64,000 nt of DNA from Ornithinibacillus sp047228935 (GTDB lineage Bacteria > Bacillota > Bacilli > Bacillales > Amphibacillaceae). A program made the position numbers and the translations under genes. The notes beneath the pieces were generated by a model. That model was not told the DNA's origin. It was given only the letters and a program-made list of their open reading frames with translations, and ran no database searches. This document shows, piece by piece, positions 34,658-43,358 of the stretch. Every line of letters begins with the position of its first letter. Position 1 is the stretch's first letter. The DNA lies in NCBI RefSeq assembly GCF_047228935.1, contig NZ_JBFEGG010000008.1, positions 1-64,000 of the forward strand. Direction: 5' to 3'.

Positions 34658-34672
34658 TCCTCTATGGCATCT
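34639..34672. terminator. Bidirectional terminator overlapping the CapA stop
   Basis: AGATGCCA pairs with TGGCATCT, with inner GAGGA/TCCTC. It ends both the CapA gene and the convergent padR operon. Confidence 0.85.
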
Positions 34673-34675
34673 TTG

Positions 34676-35368
34676 TTATTTGGTTATTCTATATTTTTTA
34701 TTTAGCACTAGTTTAATCACATATAGTATAACACCAACTACAGTTAAGGATAATACAGGGATGCTAACTTCCTTACCGAAGTCTGGTAGTAGGATTGGGA
34801 TGAGGATAAACAATCCAATTAGTACCATACAAATAATCCACAATTGGAAAAACTCTACCCACTTATTCGGTTTTATATCCTTAAATAATGATTTTTTAAT
34901 CCATTTGAGTACAAGAACAATAAAGATGTATAACAATAGTAGATAAATCAGGGCTATTGTGATGGCAGAGCCAATTGAAAAGGTAAATTTATCGGAACCT
35001 AAGTTAAAGAAATGATAAGCTGCAAAGCTAAACGTCCCGAATGTAAAACTAATTATTGCTAAAAAGTTGATCACGACATAGGTGCCGAATAATACGGATG
35101 CAGATTTTTTTTCACCCGGAATCTCTGCAATAAGCTCGTCACAATATTTTTTTAAATCATCCCCAAATATATCTTGTACTGATTTACCCTCTTCCTGGGC
35201 CTGTAATACATGCTCTAACAGTTCAAATAATACTTCTTCTGTTTGTTGCTCGGATTTATTACCATTTAACCGGATATATAAGAGCATATCCTCATAAATA
35301 GCTTTATTTTCTTCTGTAAGTCTTTCTCTCATTTCATTGTTAATCTTTATAATGTCTTTAGAATTCAT
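34676..35368 (-). CDS. DUF1129/DUF1700-like membrane protein linked to PadR
   Basis: A 230-residue protein with a 90-residue acidic helical cytoplasmic part (EEVLFELLEHVLQAQEEGKS, DIFGDDLKKYCDELI) followed by four to five membrane segments. Such proteins are often coupled to PadR regulators in Firmicutes, and their role is unproven (possibly envelope stress). It overlaps the padR gene by 4 bp (ATGA), so the two are translationally coupled. Confidence 0.72.
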   Translation of the reverse strand: MNSKDIIKINNEMRERLTEENKAIYEDMLLYIRLNGNKSEQQTEEVLFELLEHVLQAQEEGKSVQDIFGDDLKKYCDELIAEIPGEKKSASVLFGTYVVINFLAIISFTFGTFSFAAYHFFNLGSDKFTFSIGSAITIALIYLLLLYIFIVLVLKWIKKSLFKDIKPNKWVEFFQLWIICMVLIGLFILIPILLPDFGKEVSIPVLSLTVVGVILYVIKLVLNKKYRITK

Positions 35369-35709
35369 GCTTTCTCCTCCCCTTTATGAATAATTCGGTC
35401 AACCGGATGTTTAATGTTTTCCCACTCAGCTCTAAACTCTTGTAATGCTTCAATACCAATTTCTGTGAGATGATAATATTTTCGTTTTGGACCGAGTTCG
35501 GACTTTTGCATCGTACCTTCAATTAAATGTTCTTTTTGAAGTCGTAATAATATTGGGTATATAGAACCTTCACTTACATCAGAAAGCCCAAACTCTTGTA
35601 AACGTAAGGATAATTCATATCCATATGTAGGCTGCTTTTGAATGATAGAGAGAATACAACCTTCTAATACGCCCTTCAATAATTGACTCCTTAGAGACAT
35701 GGAATTCAC
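35365..35709 (-). CDS. PadR-family transcriptional regulator
   Basis: A 114-residue winged-helix regulator (ILSIIQKQPTYGYELSLRLQ, EGSIYPILLRLQKEHLIEG, GPKRKYYHLTEIG) with the short C-terminal dimerisation helix of PadR subfamily 2. It lies at the head of a two-gene operon with a membrane protein and behind two inverted repeats, so it probably represses its own operon. Confidence 0.9.
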   Translation of the reverse strand: MNSMSLRSQLLKGVLEGCILSIIQKQPTYGYELSLRLQEFGLSDVSEGSIYPILLRLQKEHLIEGTMQKSELGPKRKYYHLTEIGIEALQEFRAEWENIKHPVDRIIHKGEEKA

Positions 35710-35710
35710 C

Positions 35711-35804
35711 TACCTTGCAAAACAAGATACCGTTTTTGTTTTTAGCTACCTTGCCATGCAAAGTAGCTAGTATTTAGTATACATTTATTTCATATGAATT
35801 ACAA
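35711..35804 (-). promoter_or_regulatory. padR operon promoter with two dyads
   Basis: On the minus strand TTGTAA (35804-35799), 17 bp and TATACT (35781-35776) form the promoter. A dyad AGCTACCTTGC/GCAAAGTAGCT (35744-35768, 3-bp gap, one mismatch) covers the expected start of transcription, and a second related dyad TACCTTG/CAAGATA lies at 35711-35729 beside the start codon. They are likely autoregulatory PadR sites. Confidence 0.65.
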
Positions 35805-35852
35805 GCATAATTTGATATGATAATAATAAGAAATATAAAAGGGGACAACTCA

Positions 35853-36668
35853 ATGGAATGGAAAAATATATACCGTGGATTACTTATGGGAGCAAGTGAT
35901 GTTATACCAGGGGTAAGCGGTGGGACTATTGCGGTACTTTTAGGGATTTATGATCGTTTAATTGCATCTATTAATGGACTTATGACTAAAGATTGGAAAA
36001 AACATCTCGGCTTTCTTATTCCATTAGGGGTAGGTGTAGCTTGTGCGGTACTCTTATTAAGTCGCGTAATCGAGTGGTTGTTTGAACATTATCCTGGACC
36101 AACTCAGTTCTTCTTTTTAGGTCTAATTATTGGTATAATACCTTATTTATTTCATCAGGCTGAAGTGAGGACAAAATTTAAAGCAAATCACTATATTTTG
36201 CTTGTCATCGGGGCATTAGTTGTTGGTTCGATGTTATTTCTTCATGAAAATGAGGGCGTGATTATCGAAGAGATGACTTTCTCTACATATGTGTTACTAT
36301 TCTTTTCTGGTTTTATTGCAAGTGCTGCGATGATCCTACCAGGGATAAGTGGATCGTTTATATTACTAGTAATTGGAGTTTATGCAACAGTTATTAGTGC
36401 AATCAGTAACCTCCAAATAGATGTTATCGCAGTGGTTGGAATCGGAATAGTACTAGGTATTATTACGATGAGTAAAGTGATTAATTATTTTTTAGTAAAC
36501 TATCGTAGTGCAACCTTTGCTTTAATTATTGGGCTAGTAATAGGATCGGTCTTTGTTGTATTTCCAGGCTGGCCAGATTCGACTGCTTTAGTACTTTTAA
36601 GTGTCCTAACATTTGCAGCTGGACTCTTTGCAGCTTATGTATTAGGTAAAGTCGAATACAAAGCATAG
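35853..36668 (+). CDS. DUF368 polyprenyl-phosphate translocase (PopT-like)
   Basis: A 271-residue membrane protein with about eight hydrophobic segments and the repeated DUF368 motifs MGASDVIPGVSGGTIAVLLGIYDR and MILPGISGSFILLVIGVY. DUF368 proteins such as S. aureus PopT are known to return undecaprenyl phosphate across the membrane for cell-wall synthesis. The start is ATG 35853 after AAAGGGG; the 12-codon extension upstream lacks support. Probably monocistronic. Confidence 0.88.
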   Translation: MEWKNIYRGLLMGASDVIPGVSGGTIAVLLGIYDRLIASINGLMTKDWKKHLGFLIPLGVGVACAVLLLSRVIEWLFEHYPGPTQFFFLGLIIGIIPYLFHQAEVRTKFKANHYILLVIGALVVGSMLFLHENEGVIIEEMTFSTYVLLFFSGFIASAAMILPGISGSFILLVIGVYATVISAISNLQIDVIAVVGIGIVLGIITMSKVINYFLVNYRSATFALIIGLVIGSVFVVFPGWPDSTALVLLSVLTFAAGLFAAYVLGKVEYKA

Positions 36669-36729
36669 GCAAAGTATAAGACAAACGTTTGTTTAATAGA
36701 TAAAATAAAGATGGAAAAGGAGTGTTCAT

Positions 36730-37050
36730 ATGGAATACATTCAAACTATGGAAAAGTTCAACGAAGTTATTCAAAGTGAAAAACCTGTTATCATCAAATT
36801 CTTCGCAGACTGGTGTCCGGATTGTAAAAGAATGGACATGTTTATCGATGGAATTTTAGAGGAGTTTAATAATTATGCATGGTATGAGGTTAATACAGAT
36901 CAGCTAGAAGGAATTGCTCAAACTTATGAAGTAATGGGAATCCCAAGCATTTTAATTTTCCAAAACGGAGAAAAACTAGCCCATCAACACAGCGCCTATA
37001 CCAAAACACCAGAATCCGTAACAGAATTTTTACATCAGCAATTAGGGTAA
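36730..37050 (+). CDS. Thioredoxin-like protein (YdbP-like)
   Basis: A 106-residue cytoplasmic thioredoxin-fold protein with active site WCPDCKR (Cys 29 and 32 region), the cis-proline in MGIPSI and the usual final helix. Such proteins act as general or specialised disulfide reductases; the WCPDC site differs from the WCGPC of TrxA. AAAGGAG precedes the ATG, and a strong terminator follows. Confidence 0.86.
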   Translation: MEYIQTMEKFNEVIQSEKPVIIKFFADWCPDCKRMDMFIDGILEEFNNYAWYEVNTDQLEGIAQTYEVMGIPSILIFQNGEKLAHQHSAYTKTPESVTEFLHQQLG

Positions 37051-37057
37051 TAATAAT

Positions 37058-37107
37058 AAAAACCAATCCTATATCACTAATTAAAATAGTAAAGGATTGG
37101 TTTTTTT
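37058..37107 (+). terminator. Terminator of the thioredoxin-like gene
   Basis: AAAAACCAATCCT pairs with AGGATTGGTTTTT around an AT-rich loop. Confidence 0.85.
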
Positions 37108-37198
37108 GTGATTTTAAACAATATAATTGATGTATAGAATTCTAGCCATGGATGCTGCCAGAAATATACTTATTTGGGAATAAATAGAAAATAATCCT

Positions 37199-37846
37199 CT
37201 AAACCAACTCAAACGACAAATCCCCATCATCCTTAAAACTAATCCTGGAATTTCTCAAAATAAATTGATTAGACAAGCTCTTTTTATTTTTTAATTGATA
37301 GATTTTCGTAAACGTTGATTTATCAACACCACTATAATTAATTTTCATAATCGCTTGTGGGTTAGCTAAGCTTTGTGCTGATGGACCACCACTTGGATTA
37401 GCCCATTCAATTAGAAATGGCAACATACCCTCTTCTATATCATACTTCGGAAACAACATTCGCCACGAAAGCATTGTTCCATCTGGACGCTCTCTTTCCC
37501 CAGGAAAAGGACCATCGAAGGGAATATCGTTCATTTTAAAATGTTGTATATAATCATCCATTTGATTCGTTCTTAATGCAAATTGAAACGGGACAGACAG
37601 GTTTTGGTCTAGCATATATACTAAATGTTGAATGAGCGGATTATCACTCTTACTTGCGGTATCGTAATCTTTTATTCCTAGCCATTCAATATAGCTTTCA
37701 TTGGAAAAATAAGCAAGGTAATTATACGTACCCCAATTCTCATGTTCTCCGCCTTTAATAGCTTTAATTGCCATTCTATCGTCAAACGTTATACTATCTT
37801 CTGCAGCATTTTTTCCAGCAATCACAATATGATCAAGTGCTAGCAT
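37199..37846 (-). CDS. VOC/glyoxalase-like domain protein
   Basis: A 215-residue protein of the Glyoxalase_3 (VOC-like) group: LALDHIVIAGKN at the start, ENWGTYNYLAYFSNESYIEWLG, and PFLIEWANPSGGPS in the second half. Function unknown. The frame opens earlier, but AGGGAGGG directs ATG 37846. No operon partner. Confidence 0.8.
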   Translation of the reverse strand: MLALDHIVIAGKNAAEDSITFDDRMAIKAIKGGEHENWGTYNYLAYFSNESYIEWLGIKDYDTASKSDNPLIQHLVYMLDQNLSVPFQFALRTNQMDDYIQHFKMNDIPFDGPFPGERERPDGTMLSWRMLFPKYDIEEGMLPFLIEWANPSGGPSAQSLANPQAIMKINYSGVDKSTFTKIYQLKNKKSLSNQFILRNSRISFKDDGDLSFELV

Positions 37847-37916
37847 GATAATCCCTCCCTTATATGTATACATTATTTATCTAAATAAATAGGAAATCAA
37901 TTAATTAATCCTATTG

Positions 37917-37941
37917 TTTCTCATTACTTTTTAATCTTTCT
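37917..37941 (+). promoter_or_regulatory. Operator box 1 of the two-component system (autoregulation)
   Basis: TTTCTCAT-N11-CTTTCT, with the N11 ending TAAT, lies just upstream of the response regulator gene. The same arrangement with the same 11-nt gap occurs at 40016-40040 before the PepSY gene. Confidence 0.65.
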
Positions 37942-37983
37942 TTGATATAGTAAACAAAAAAGAACGGATAAGTGGGTGATGTA

Positions 37984-38667
37984 ATGGAACAACCAATCAT
38001 ACTAATTGTAGAAGATGAAGAAAAACTGAGTAGAGTGATACAGCTGGAATTAGAATATGAAAACTATCGCACTAAGAAAGTTGATAATGGTAAAGACGCT
38101 TTAAAACTAATGCAAGATCAAGACTGGGATTTGGTTTTACTTGATATTATGATTCCTGAGCTAAGTGGTTTAGAAGTGCTTCGTAGGTTTAGGCGTACAG
38201 ATGAGAACACTCCAGTCATCCTCCTAACCGCAAGAGATGCTGTTCATGACAAGGTTAGTGGATTAGATTTAGGAGCAAATGATTACGTGACAAAGCCTTT
38301 CCAAATTGAAGAATTACTTGCAAGAATACGGGTACATCTTAGAAAGCCTGTAGAACAAAAAGTAAACAAGCATATTTTGGCTGTAGGAGATTTAACGGTT
38401 GATTTAGACGCTCATGAAGTATTCCGTGAGGGAAATAAAATCGAGTTAACTCCTCGGGAATATGACTTACTCGTATGCTTGTTAAAAAACAAAAATATCG
38501 TGCTAACACGTGATCAATTAATTGAACAAGTATGGGGCTATGATTATTTTGGTGAGACAAATGTAGTTGATGTGTATGTTCGGTACTTACGTCAAAAAAT
38601 AGAAAAAGGATATTCGAAACAGTACATCCAAACCGTACGAGGCGTAGGATATTCGATAAAGGAATAA
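37984..38667 (+). CDS. OmpR-family response regulator (YkoG/ArlR-like)
   Basis: A 227-residue regulator: receiver with Asp in LVLLDIMIPELSGLEV and Lys in DYVTKPFQIEELLARI, and a winged helix (LTPREYDLLVCLLKNKN, WGYDYFGETNVVDVYVRYLRQKI, ending VRGVGYSIKE). It precedes its kinase by 4 bp. Adjacent PepSY gene content resembles the B. subtilis ykoGH/ykoIJ locus. I choose ATG 37984 over GTG 37972, which falls in the GTGGGTGA ribosome site. Confidence 0.88.
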   Translation: MEQPIILIVEDEEKLSRVIQLELEYENYRTKKVDNGKDALKLMQDQDWDLVLLDIMIPELSGLEVLRRFRRTDENTPVILLTARDAVHDKVSGLDLGANDYVTKPFQIEELLARIRVHLRKPVEQKVNKHILAVGDLTVDLDAHEVFREGNKIELTPREYDLLVCLLKNKNIVLTRDQLIEQVWGYDYFGETNVVDVYVRYLRQKIEKGYSKQYIQTVRGVGYSIKE

Positions 38668-38671
38668 TCGT

Positions 38672-40015
38672 ATGAAGCTACGAACAAAGATACAACTATT
38701 TACCAGCTTTTTTATGTTTGTATTTATATTATTAATCAATGCTTCCATTTATTTCTTGTTTTATCAAAATTCCGTTGATAGTGAATTGGACGAACTTGCC
38801 GAACAAGTTAATACGATATTAGTAGCTATAAATCAAAATGAAGAAATACCACCTAGTGAATTGTTAAAAGCTTTTTTACCAGCTGATGGAATCATTCGAA
38901 TTTACCCTGAAAATGGTTCACCATTAGTAGTTCATACAAAATCATCAGATTATTTAGGACTTCCAGGGGAATATTCTAAAAGTGAAACGAGAGAAGTTTT
39001 GACATATTATGGTGACCGTTATGCAACAGTTTCTAAGCCAATAATCTGGAATAACGGTGAAATTGTAACACTACATTTATCCAAAAAATTAGTTGCCATT
39101 ACCGAAAACATGAAAACTCTATTTTACGTACTCATCTTAGCCTCTGTCATCATTATTATTCCGATTATTATTGCTGGGAATTTACTAGCAAGATTTTTAC
39201 TTCAACCAATTAAAGCGTTAATCAGTACGATGAAGGAAAACATGAAACATGGAAAATGGAAGAAAATAGCGTTAACTAATCGGTCGAAAGATGAGCTATA
39301 TGAAATGGAAAAAACATTTAATGACATGATTGATTATTTGAAAGAGAATTATGAGATGCAGGAGATTTTCGTATCAGATGCATCCCATGAGCTAAAGACG
39401 CCGATTTCCATTATAAAAAGCTATACCCAGCTGTTAGAACGTCGAGGTCAAGAAAATCCGGAACTTATTAAGGAATCGTTAGATGCGATTGGAACAGAAG
39501 CAGAACGGATGCAAAAGCTTGTAGAACAATTATTGGCATTAGCTAAAAATAAAGAAGTACAAAGTGGCGAGGATGTAAATGTAACGGAACTAATCGAAGA
39601 AACAATTGACACGTTTTCTAGAGCATATAGAAGGGTGATTGAGTTTCCAGAACAAGGTGTACCATTCTATGTTCATGGAAATAAAGATCAGCTTAAACAA
39701 GTGTTTTATATTTTGATTGATAACGCACTCAAATATAGTGATCGTAATGTGATTGTTAATATGGAACAATTCGAAAACAAATTAGCCATATCGGTAACCG
39801 ATTTTGGGCCGGGAATACCAGAAGATGAGAAAGAACGAATTTTTGAACGGTTCTACCGAATGGATAAGGCTAGAAATAGGAATACTGGTGGAACCGGACT
39901 TGGCCTTGCCATTGCCAAAACAATTACATCTGCACATGGTGGGGCAATTACTGTAGAAAGCAGTCTAGGAGCGGGTTCTATTTTTAAAGTACTATTACCA
40001 ATTAAATTATCATAA
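38672..40015 (+). CDS. Sensor histidine kinase (YkoH/ArlS-like)
   Basis: A 447-residue kinase with two membrane segments (about 10-32 and 150-172) around a 115-residue outer sensor, then HAMP, His box SDASHELKTPISIIKSY, N box YILIDNALKYS, and G boxes DFGPGIPE and GGTGLGLAIAKTI. It would phosphorylate the regulator encoded 4 bp upstream. The signal is unknown; the downstream PepSY protein, an extracytoplasmic inhibitor-type domain, is the probable output or feedback partner. Confidence 0.9.
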   Translation: MKLRTKIQLFTSFFMFVFILLINASIYFLFYQNSVDSELDELAEQVNTILVAINQNEEIPPSELLKAFLPADGIIRIYPENGSPLVVHTKSSDYLGLPGEYSKSETREVLTYYGDRYATVSKPIIWNNGEIVTLHLSKKLVAITENMKTLFYVLILASVIIIIPIIIAGNLLARFLLQPIKALISTMKENMKHGKWKKIALTNRSKDELYEMEKTFNDMIDYLKENYEMQEIFVSDASHELKTPISIIKSYTQLLERRGQENPELIKESLDAIGTEAERMQKLVEQLLALAKNKEVQSGEDVNVTELIEETIDTFSRAYRRVIEFPEQGVPFYVHGNKDQLKQVFYILIDNALKYSDRNVIVNMEQFENKLAISVTDFGPGIPEDEKERIFERFYRMDKARNRNTGGTGLGLAIAKTITSAHGGAITVESSLGAGSIFKVLLPIKLS

Positions 40016-40040
40016 TTTCTCATCAAATTCTAATCTTTCT
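40016..40040 (+). promoter_or_regulatory. Operator box 2, upstream of the PepSY gene
   Basis: TTTCTCAT-N11-CTTTCT again, followed by another CTCAT. It matches box 1 at 37917-37941 in both half-sites, the spacing and the TAAT before the second half, indicating that the same regulator controls the PepSY gene. Confidence 0.65.
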
Positions 40041-40104
40041 CTCATAGTTATTTCATTCTAGATGTTTATGATAAAGACATCAAGAGTAAATAAGGAGGCA
40101 TAAC

Positions 40105-40860
40105 ATGAAAAAGAAAGTGATCATGACTGTATCTAGTGTCGCTATAGCAACCGTACTTGGTCTAGGGATTTATCATTCCAATGCTGCACAAGCAGAGCCT
40201 AAACTATCAAGAGGTGAAATAGAGGCTCTCGTAACTTCTCAATATCCAGGTACAATAACGGAAATGGAATTGGAAAAAGGATTTAATAAAGTAATCTATG
40301 AAGTTGAAGTTGAAAGCGATGGTATGGAATATGAAATTAAGTTAGATGGAAATACAGGTGAGGTAATTAAGATTGAACAAAGGGAGTTACGTGCAAGTGC
40401 TGAAGGCTCTACAAACGTAGCTGTTTCTGAAAAGAATAATACTTCATCGGATGATTCCGGAGCTAAAACCGACGATAAAAATGAAAGCACAGATAAGACA
40501 AATGATGATACCACTGTTCCAAAGGAAGATGATGGAACAGATGATAAAGACAAAGAAAAAGTGGCAGTTCAACCAGATGAACGTAATACAGAAAAAAATG
40601 CTAATGAGAAAAAAACAGCGATAGATAGTGAAGCAGCAATGGAAATTGCATTGGCAGAGTTTGAAGGAACCATTAAAGAATTAGACCTAGATGAAGATGA
40701 TGGACGTCTTATTTATGAGATTGAAATTAAGGGTACTGCCGGAGAAGCGGAACTAGATATTGACGCATATACTGGTGAAATTATCTCTATCTCAATCGAT
40801 ACAGAACTTGGAACTTCGATTGATGACAACGATGACGATGACGATGACGATGACGATTGA
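40105..40860 (+). CDS. Secreted double-PepSY protein with poly-Asp tail
   Basis: A 251-residue exported protein: signal peptide (residues 1-30, cleavage near HSNAAQA), PepSY domain 1 (about 34-92), a 75-residue Lys/Asp/Thr/Asn-rich unstructured linker, PepSY domain 2 (about 172-235), and a C-terminal run of Asp with a single Asn. PepSY domains are known as propeptide-like inhibitors. AAGGAGG precedes the ATG. It follows the two-component genes by 90 bp with its own operator box. The Asp tail is encoded by a GAT/GAC repeat prone to slippage; a calcium- or cation-binding role is inference. Confidence 0.86.
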   Translation: MKKKVIMTVSSVAIATVLGLGIYHSNAAQAEPKLSRGEIEALVTSQYPGTITEMELEKGFNKVIYEVEVESDGMEYEIKLDGNTGEVIKIEQRELRASAEGSTNVAVSEKNNTSSDDSGAKTDDKNESTDKTNDDTTVPKEDDGTDDKDKEKVAVQPDERNTEKNANEKKTAIDSEAAMEIALAEFEGTIKELDLDEDDGRLIYEIEIKGTAGEAELDIDAYTGEIISISIDTELGTSIDDNDDDDDDDDD

Positions 40861-40886
40861 GACGATAATTAGAAAATATAAAAGAG

Positions 40887-40908
40887 GGGCTACCAAAAAT
40901 GGTAGCCC
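40887..40908. terminator. Terminator between PepSY gene and nucleotidase operon
   Basis: GGGCTACCA, an A/T loop and TGGTAGCCC, followed on the minus strand by TCTTTTATATTTT. It ends the minus-strand phn-nucleotidase operon and probably also the PepSY transcript. Confidence 0.87.
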
Positions 40909-40913
40909 TTGTC

Positions 40914-42485
40914 TTATGAGGATATAACTTGAAAATTAGGTACAACTTCTGCCTTTATAGTCTTATATTTTTCAAAATAAGCATGTATTAATTCAGCAGT
41001 ATCCTTCTGGATTTCTTTAATAACAGGTTTATTCTTAAACATATCAAAATTACCACCACCACTTGCCCGGTAGTTATTTAAAACAACATGATACGTTCCA
41101 TCCTCTTTTAATGGACTTCCGTGATACGAAATATGTTCAACGCGCGATCCCATAGGATTAGTAATATTAATCGTATAGTGGATTCCTTCCCACATATCGT
41201 AATTATAATGCTGTGGCTTCGGTTCAATATAAGTAGGATTTACGGTGATATTGCCAGCATCATCTAACACAAAGTATTCTGCAGTTTTCTCTAATGCTAA
41301 TTTAATATCTTTACCACTAAGCTCTAGTACGGTTAGAGTATTCGGGTACATATAATTAGATACCACATCACGCATCGTAACAACCGACTGGAATCCTCTA
41401 GATTCATTATTCAATAAGGCAGTCACCGAAATGTCTACACCACTAGCTTCCATTTGCACTTCCTGTATGAACTGGATAAATGGATGTTTCGTTAATCTTG
41501 CTTGAAGTGGGTCGGATATCGTCATATCACCATCAATATAACCAATCGGTTGGTCTAGCCATTTCTGAGTAGAAGACTCTAATTCTGCCATATAAAGCAT
41601 AATCTCTTCATCAGCTTGTGCATTAATTGGTTTAATCTCAGCCTTTTTCTTCACTATCGTCCAGTTAGTGCCATTCTGTTCCAGCTCGATATCGATATTA
41701 CCGTACATCTTACCATTATTTCCTGGCTGGGCTACTAATACGCCGTTTATCTCGCCAGTTAACATACGGTGTTGATGTCCTGTTAGTAAAATATCGATTC
41801 CGTTTATTTCCTGACACATCGCATATCCTTGATTTTCACCAGTCAATGACTCTGTAGCTTCACCTGTATCCAAATCCCTTTCAAAGCCACCATGGTATGA
41901 GGCGATAAGGACATCTGGTTGCTCTTCTTCTTGAATAAGTTTAACCCATTGCTTTAGAGTCGTTAGTGCATCTTTAAATTGTATCCCTTCAATATGATTA
42001 GGCGACTCCCAGTTTGGAATATAATGCGTGGTTACCCCAACTACTGCTACTTTAAGTCCGTTTGACAAGGTTTGAATTATATATGGTTTCCCAAAATAAG
42101 GTTCACCATCTTCATTAACCAAATTGGCAGACAGCCAAGGGAAGTTGGAACCGGTTATCGCATCATGTAACACCTTTTTGCCAAAATTAAATTCATGATT
42201 ACCGATTACACTAGCATCGATACCGATACGGTTCATAATTTCTATCATTGGATTTATTTTGCCTTGATGTTCTTTAACATAATGAGTCATAAGTGGTGTT
42301 CCTTGGATTAAATCGCCGTTATCTAGTACGATGACATTTTCGTTTTCACGAACTACTCGTTTTACTATCGAAGCATATTTAGCTAAACCTAAATCTGCCT
42401 GCTCGTTCGTTCCATATAAAATAGGCATAGCATTTCCATGAACATCACTTGTATAAATTATTTTGAGCTTGGTTGTATTTGACAC
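40914..42485 (-). CDS. 5'-nucleotidase / 2',3'-cyclic phosphodiesterase family metallophosphoesterase
   Basis: A 523-residue UshA/YfkN-type enzyme: metallophosphoesterase domain (IIYTSDVHGNAMP, LDNGDLIQGTP, VIGNHEFNFG, SYHGGFERD, LLTGHQHRM) and the C-terminal 5'-nucleotidase domain (about 330-500). These enzymes release phosphate from nucleotides or cyclic nucleotides. Most relatives are exported, but no signal peptide is visible here. GGAAAGGA lies 8 bp before GTG 42485, which I take as the start; the frame is open to 42521. It is the last gene of the phn operon, 72 bp after phnE2. Confidence 0.85.
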   Translation of the reverse strand: MSNTTKLKIIYTSDVHGNAMPILYGTNEQADLGLAKYASIVKRVVRENENVIVLDNGDLIQGTPLMTHYVKEHQGKINPMIEIMNRIGIDASVIGNHEFNFGKKVLHDAITGSNFPWLSANLVNEDGEPYFGKPYIIQTLSNGLKVAVVGVTTHYIPNWESPNHIEGIQFKDALTTLKQWVKLIQEEEQPDVLIASYHGGFERDLDTGEATESLTGENQGYAMCQEINGIDILLTGHQHRMLTGEINGVLVAQPGNNGKMYGNIDIELEQNGTNWTIVKKKAEIKPINAQADEEIMLYMAELESSTQKWLDQPIGYIDGDMTISDPLQARLTKHPFIQFIQEVQMEASGVDISVTALLNNESRGFQSVVTMRDVVSNYMYPNTLTVLELSGKDIKLALEKTAEYFVLDDAGNITVNPTYIEPKPQHYNYDMWEGIHYTINITNPMGSRVEHISYHGSPLKEDGTYHVVLNNYRASGGGNFDMFKNKPVIKEIQKDTAELIHAYFEKYKTIKAEVVPNFQVISS

Positions 42486-42557
42486 TTCGTACATCCTTTC
42501 CAACAAAAGAAACGAAATCAAAGAGTCGGTTCTTCAATTTCGTTTCTAAATTTTAGC

Positions 42558-43358
42558 TTATACTATTTTACGTCTAATTCTTGCTGAAGCAAAGTCAATA
42601 ACTGTTACAACGATAATTATACCTAACAAAATAGTTCCCATTTGGTTCCAATCACGGTTTGAAGAGGCAAAGAAGATCATCGTACCAATCCCCCCTGCAC
42701 CTACGATACCAAGTATGGACGATGCACGTATGTCTACCTCGAACCGATAAATCGCATAGGATAGGAACTCAGGAATTATCTGCGGCATAACAGCATAAAA
42801 TAGTATTTGTATTTTATTAGCCCCATTTGCTTCCATTGCATGAACAACTTCCATATCAATGGATTCGATAATTTCTGAGAACATTTTCCCTAGCATACCT
42901 GTAGAACCAATTGCAATTGCAAGAACACCGGCAAATGCGTTAGGACCAACAGCAACTACGAATAAGATTGCTAGAATAATATCAGGGAAGGCACGAACTG
43001 CAGATAAAATCCATTTACCAATTGTTGATCCTACCTTACCACCCATCATGTTATTAGCTGCAAGAAATGCTAATGGAACAGATAAAATTGCTGCCATTAG
43101 AGAACCAGCAAATGCAATTGTAATAGTTTCAAGCATACTTAAAGCGACATCACCAGAAGCAGCCCAGTTCGGCTGAAATAGTCCTACAACTACATTCCCG
43201 AAATTTGAGAACATCTGACTGATTGCTTTTCCAAAGTCAATATTTATGCCAAGGAATGTCCAAATATAGAGTGCAAGAACAATAAGCGCTATTAAAACTC
43301 GTTTTATAGTTTTATAGGTTGAGTTCTTAGGTTTTGGAGGTAATTGTAATGAGTCCAT
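42558..43358 (-). CDS. phnE: Phosphonate-type ABC transporter permease 2
   Basis: A 266-residue PhnE permease with about six membrane segments and the EAA region HAMEANGANKIQILFYAVMPQ followed by RASSILGIVGAGGIG. It pairs with the preceding phnE gene, whose stop overlaps its start by one base, to form a heteromeric channel. Imports phosphonates or related phosphorus compounds. Confidence 0.92.
   Translation of the reverse strand: MDSLQLPPKPKNSTYKTIKRVLIALIVLALYIWTFLGINIDFGKAISQMFSNFGNVVVGLFQPNWAASGDVALSMLETITIAFAGSLMAAILSVPLAFLAANNMMGGKVGSTIGKWILSAVRAFPDIILAILFVVAVGPNAFAGVLAIAIGSTGMLGKMFSEIIESIDMEVVHAMEANGANKIQILFYAVMPQIIPEFLSYAIYRFEVDIRASSILGIVGAGGIGTMIFFASSNRDWNQMGTILLGIIIVVTVIDFASARIRRKIV

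Noticed and set aside
36675..36700. ACAAACGTTTGT palindrome between DUF368 and thioredoxin genes
   Set aside because: It is a short palindrome without a loop or T tail and does not match an operator I know; too weak to call.
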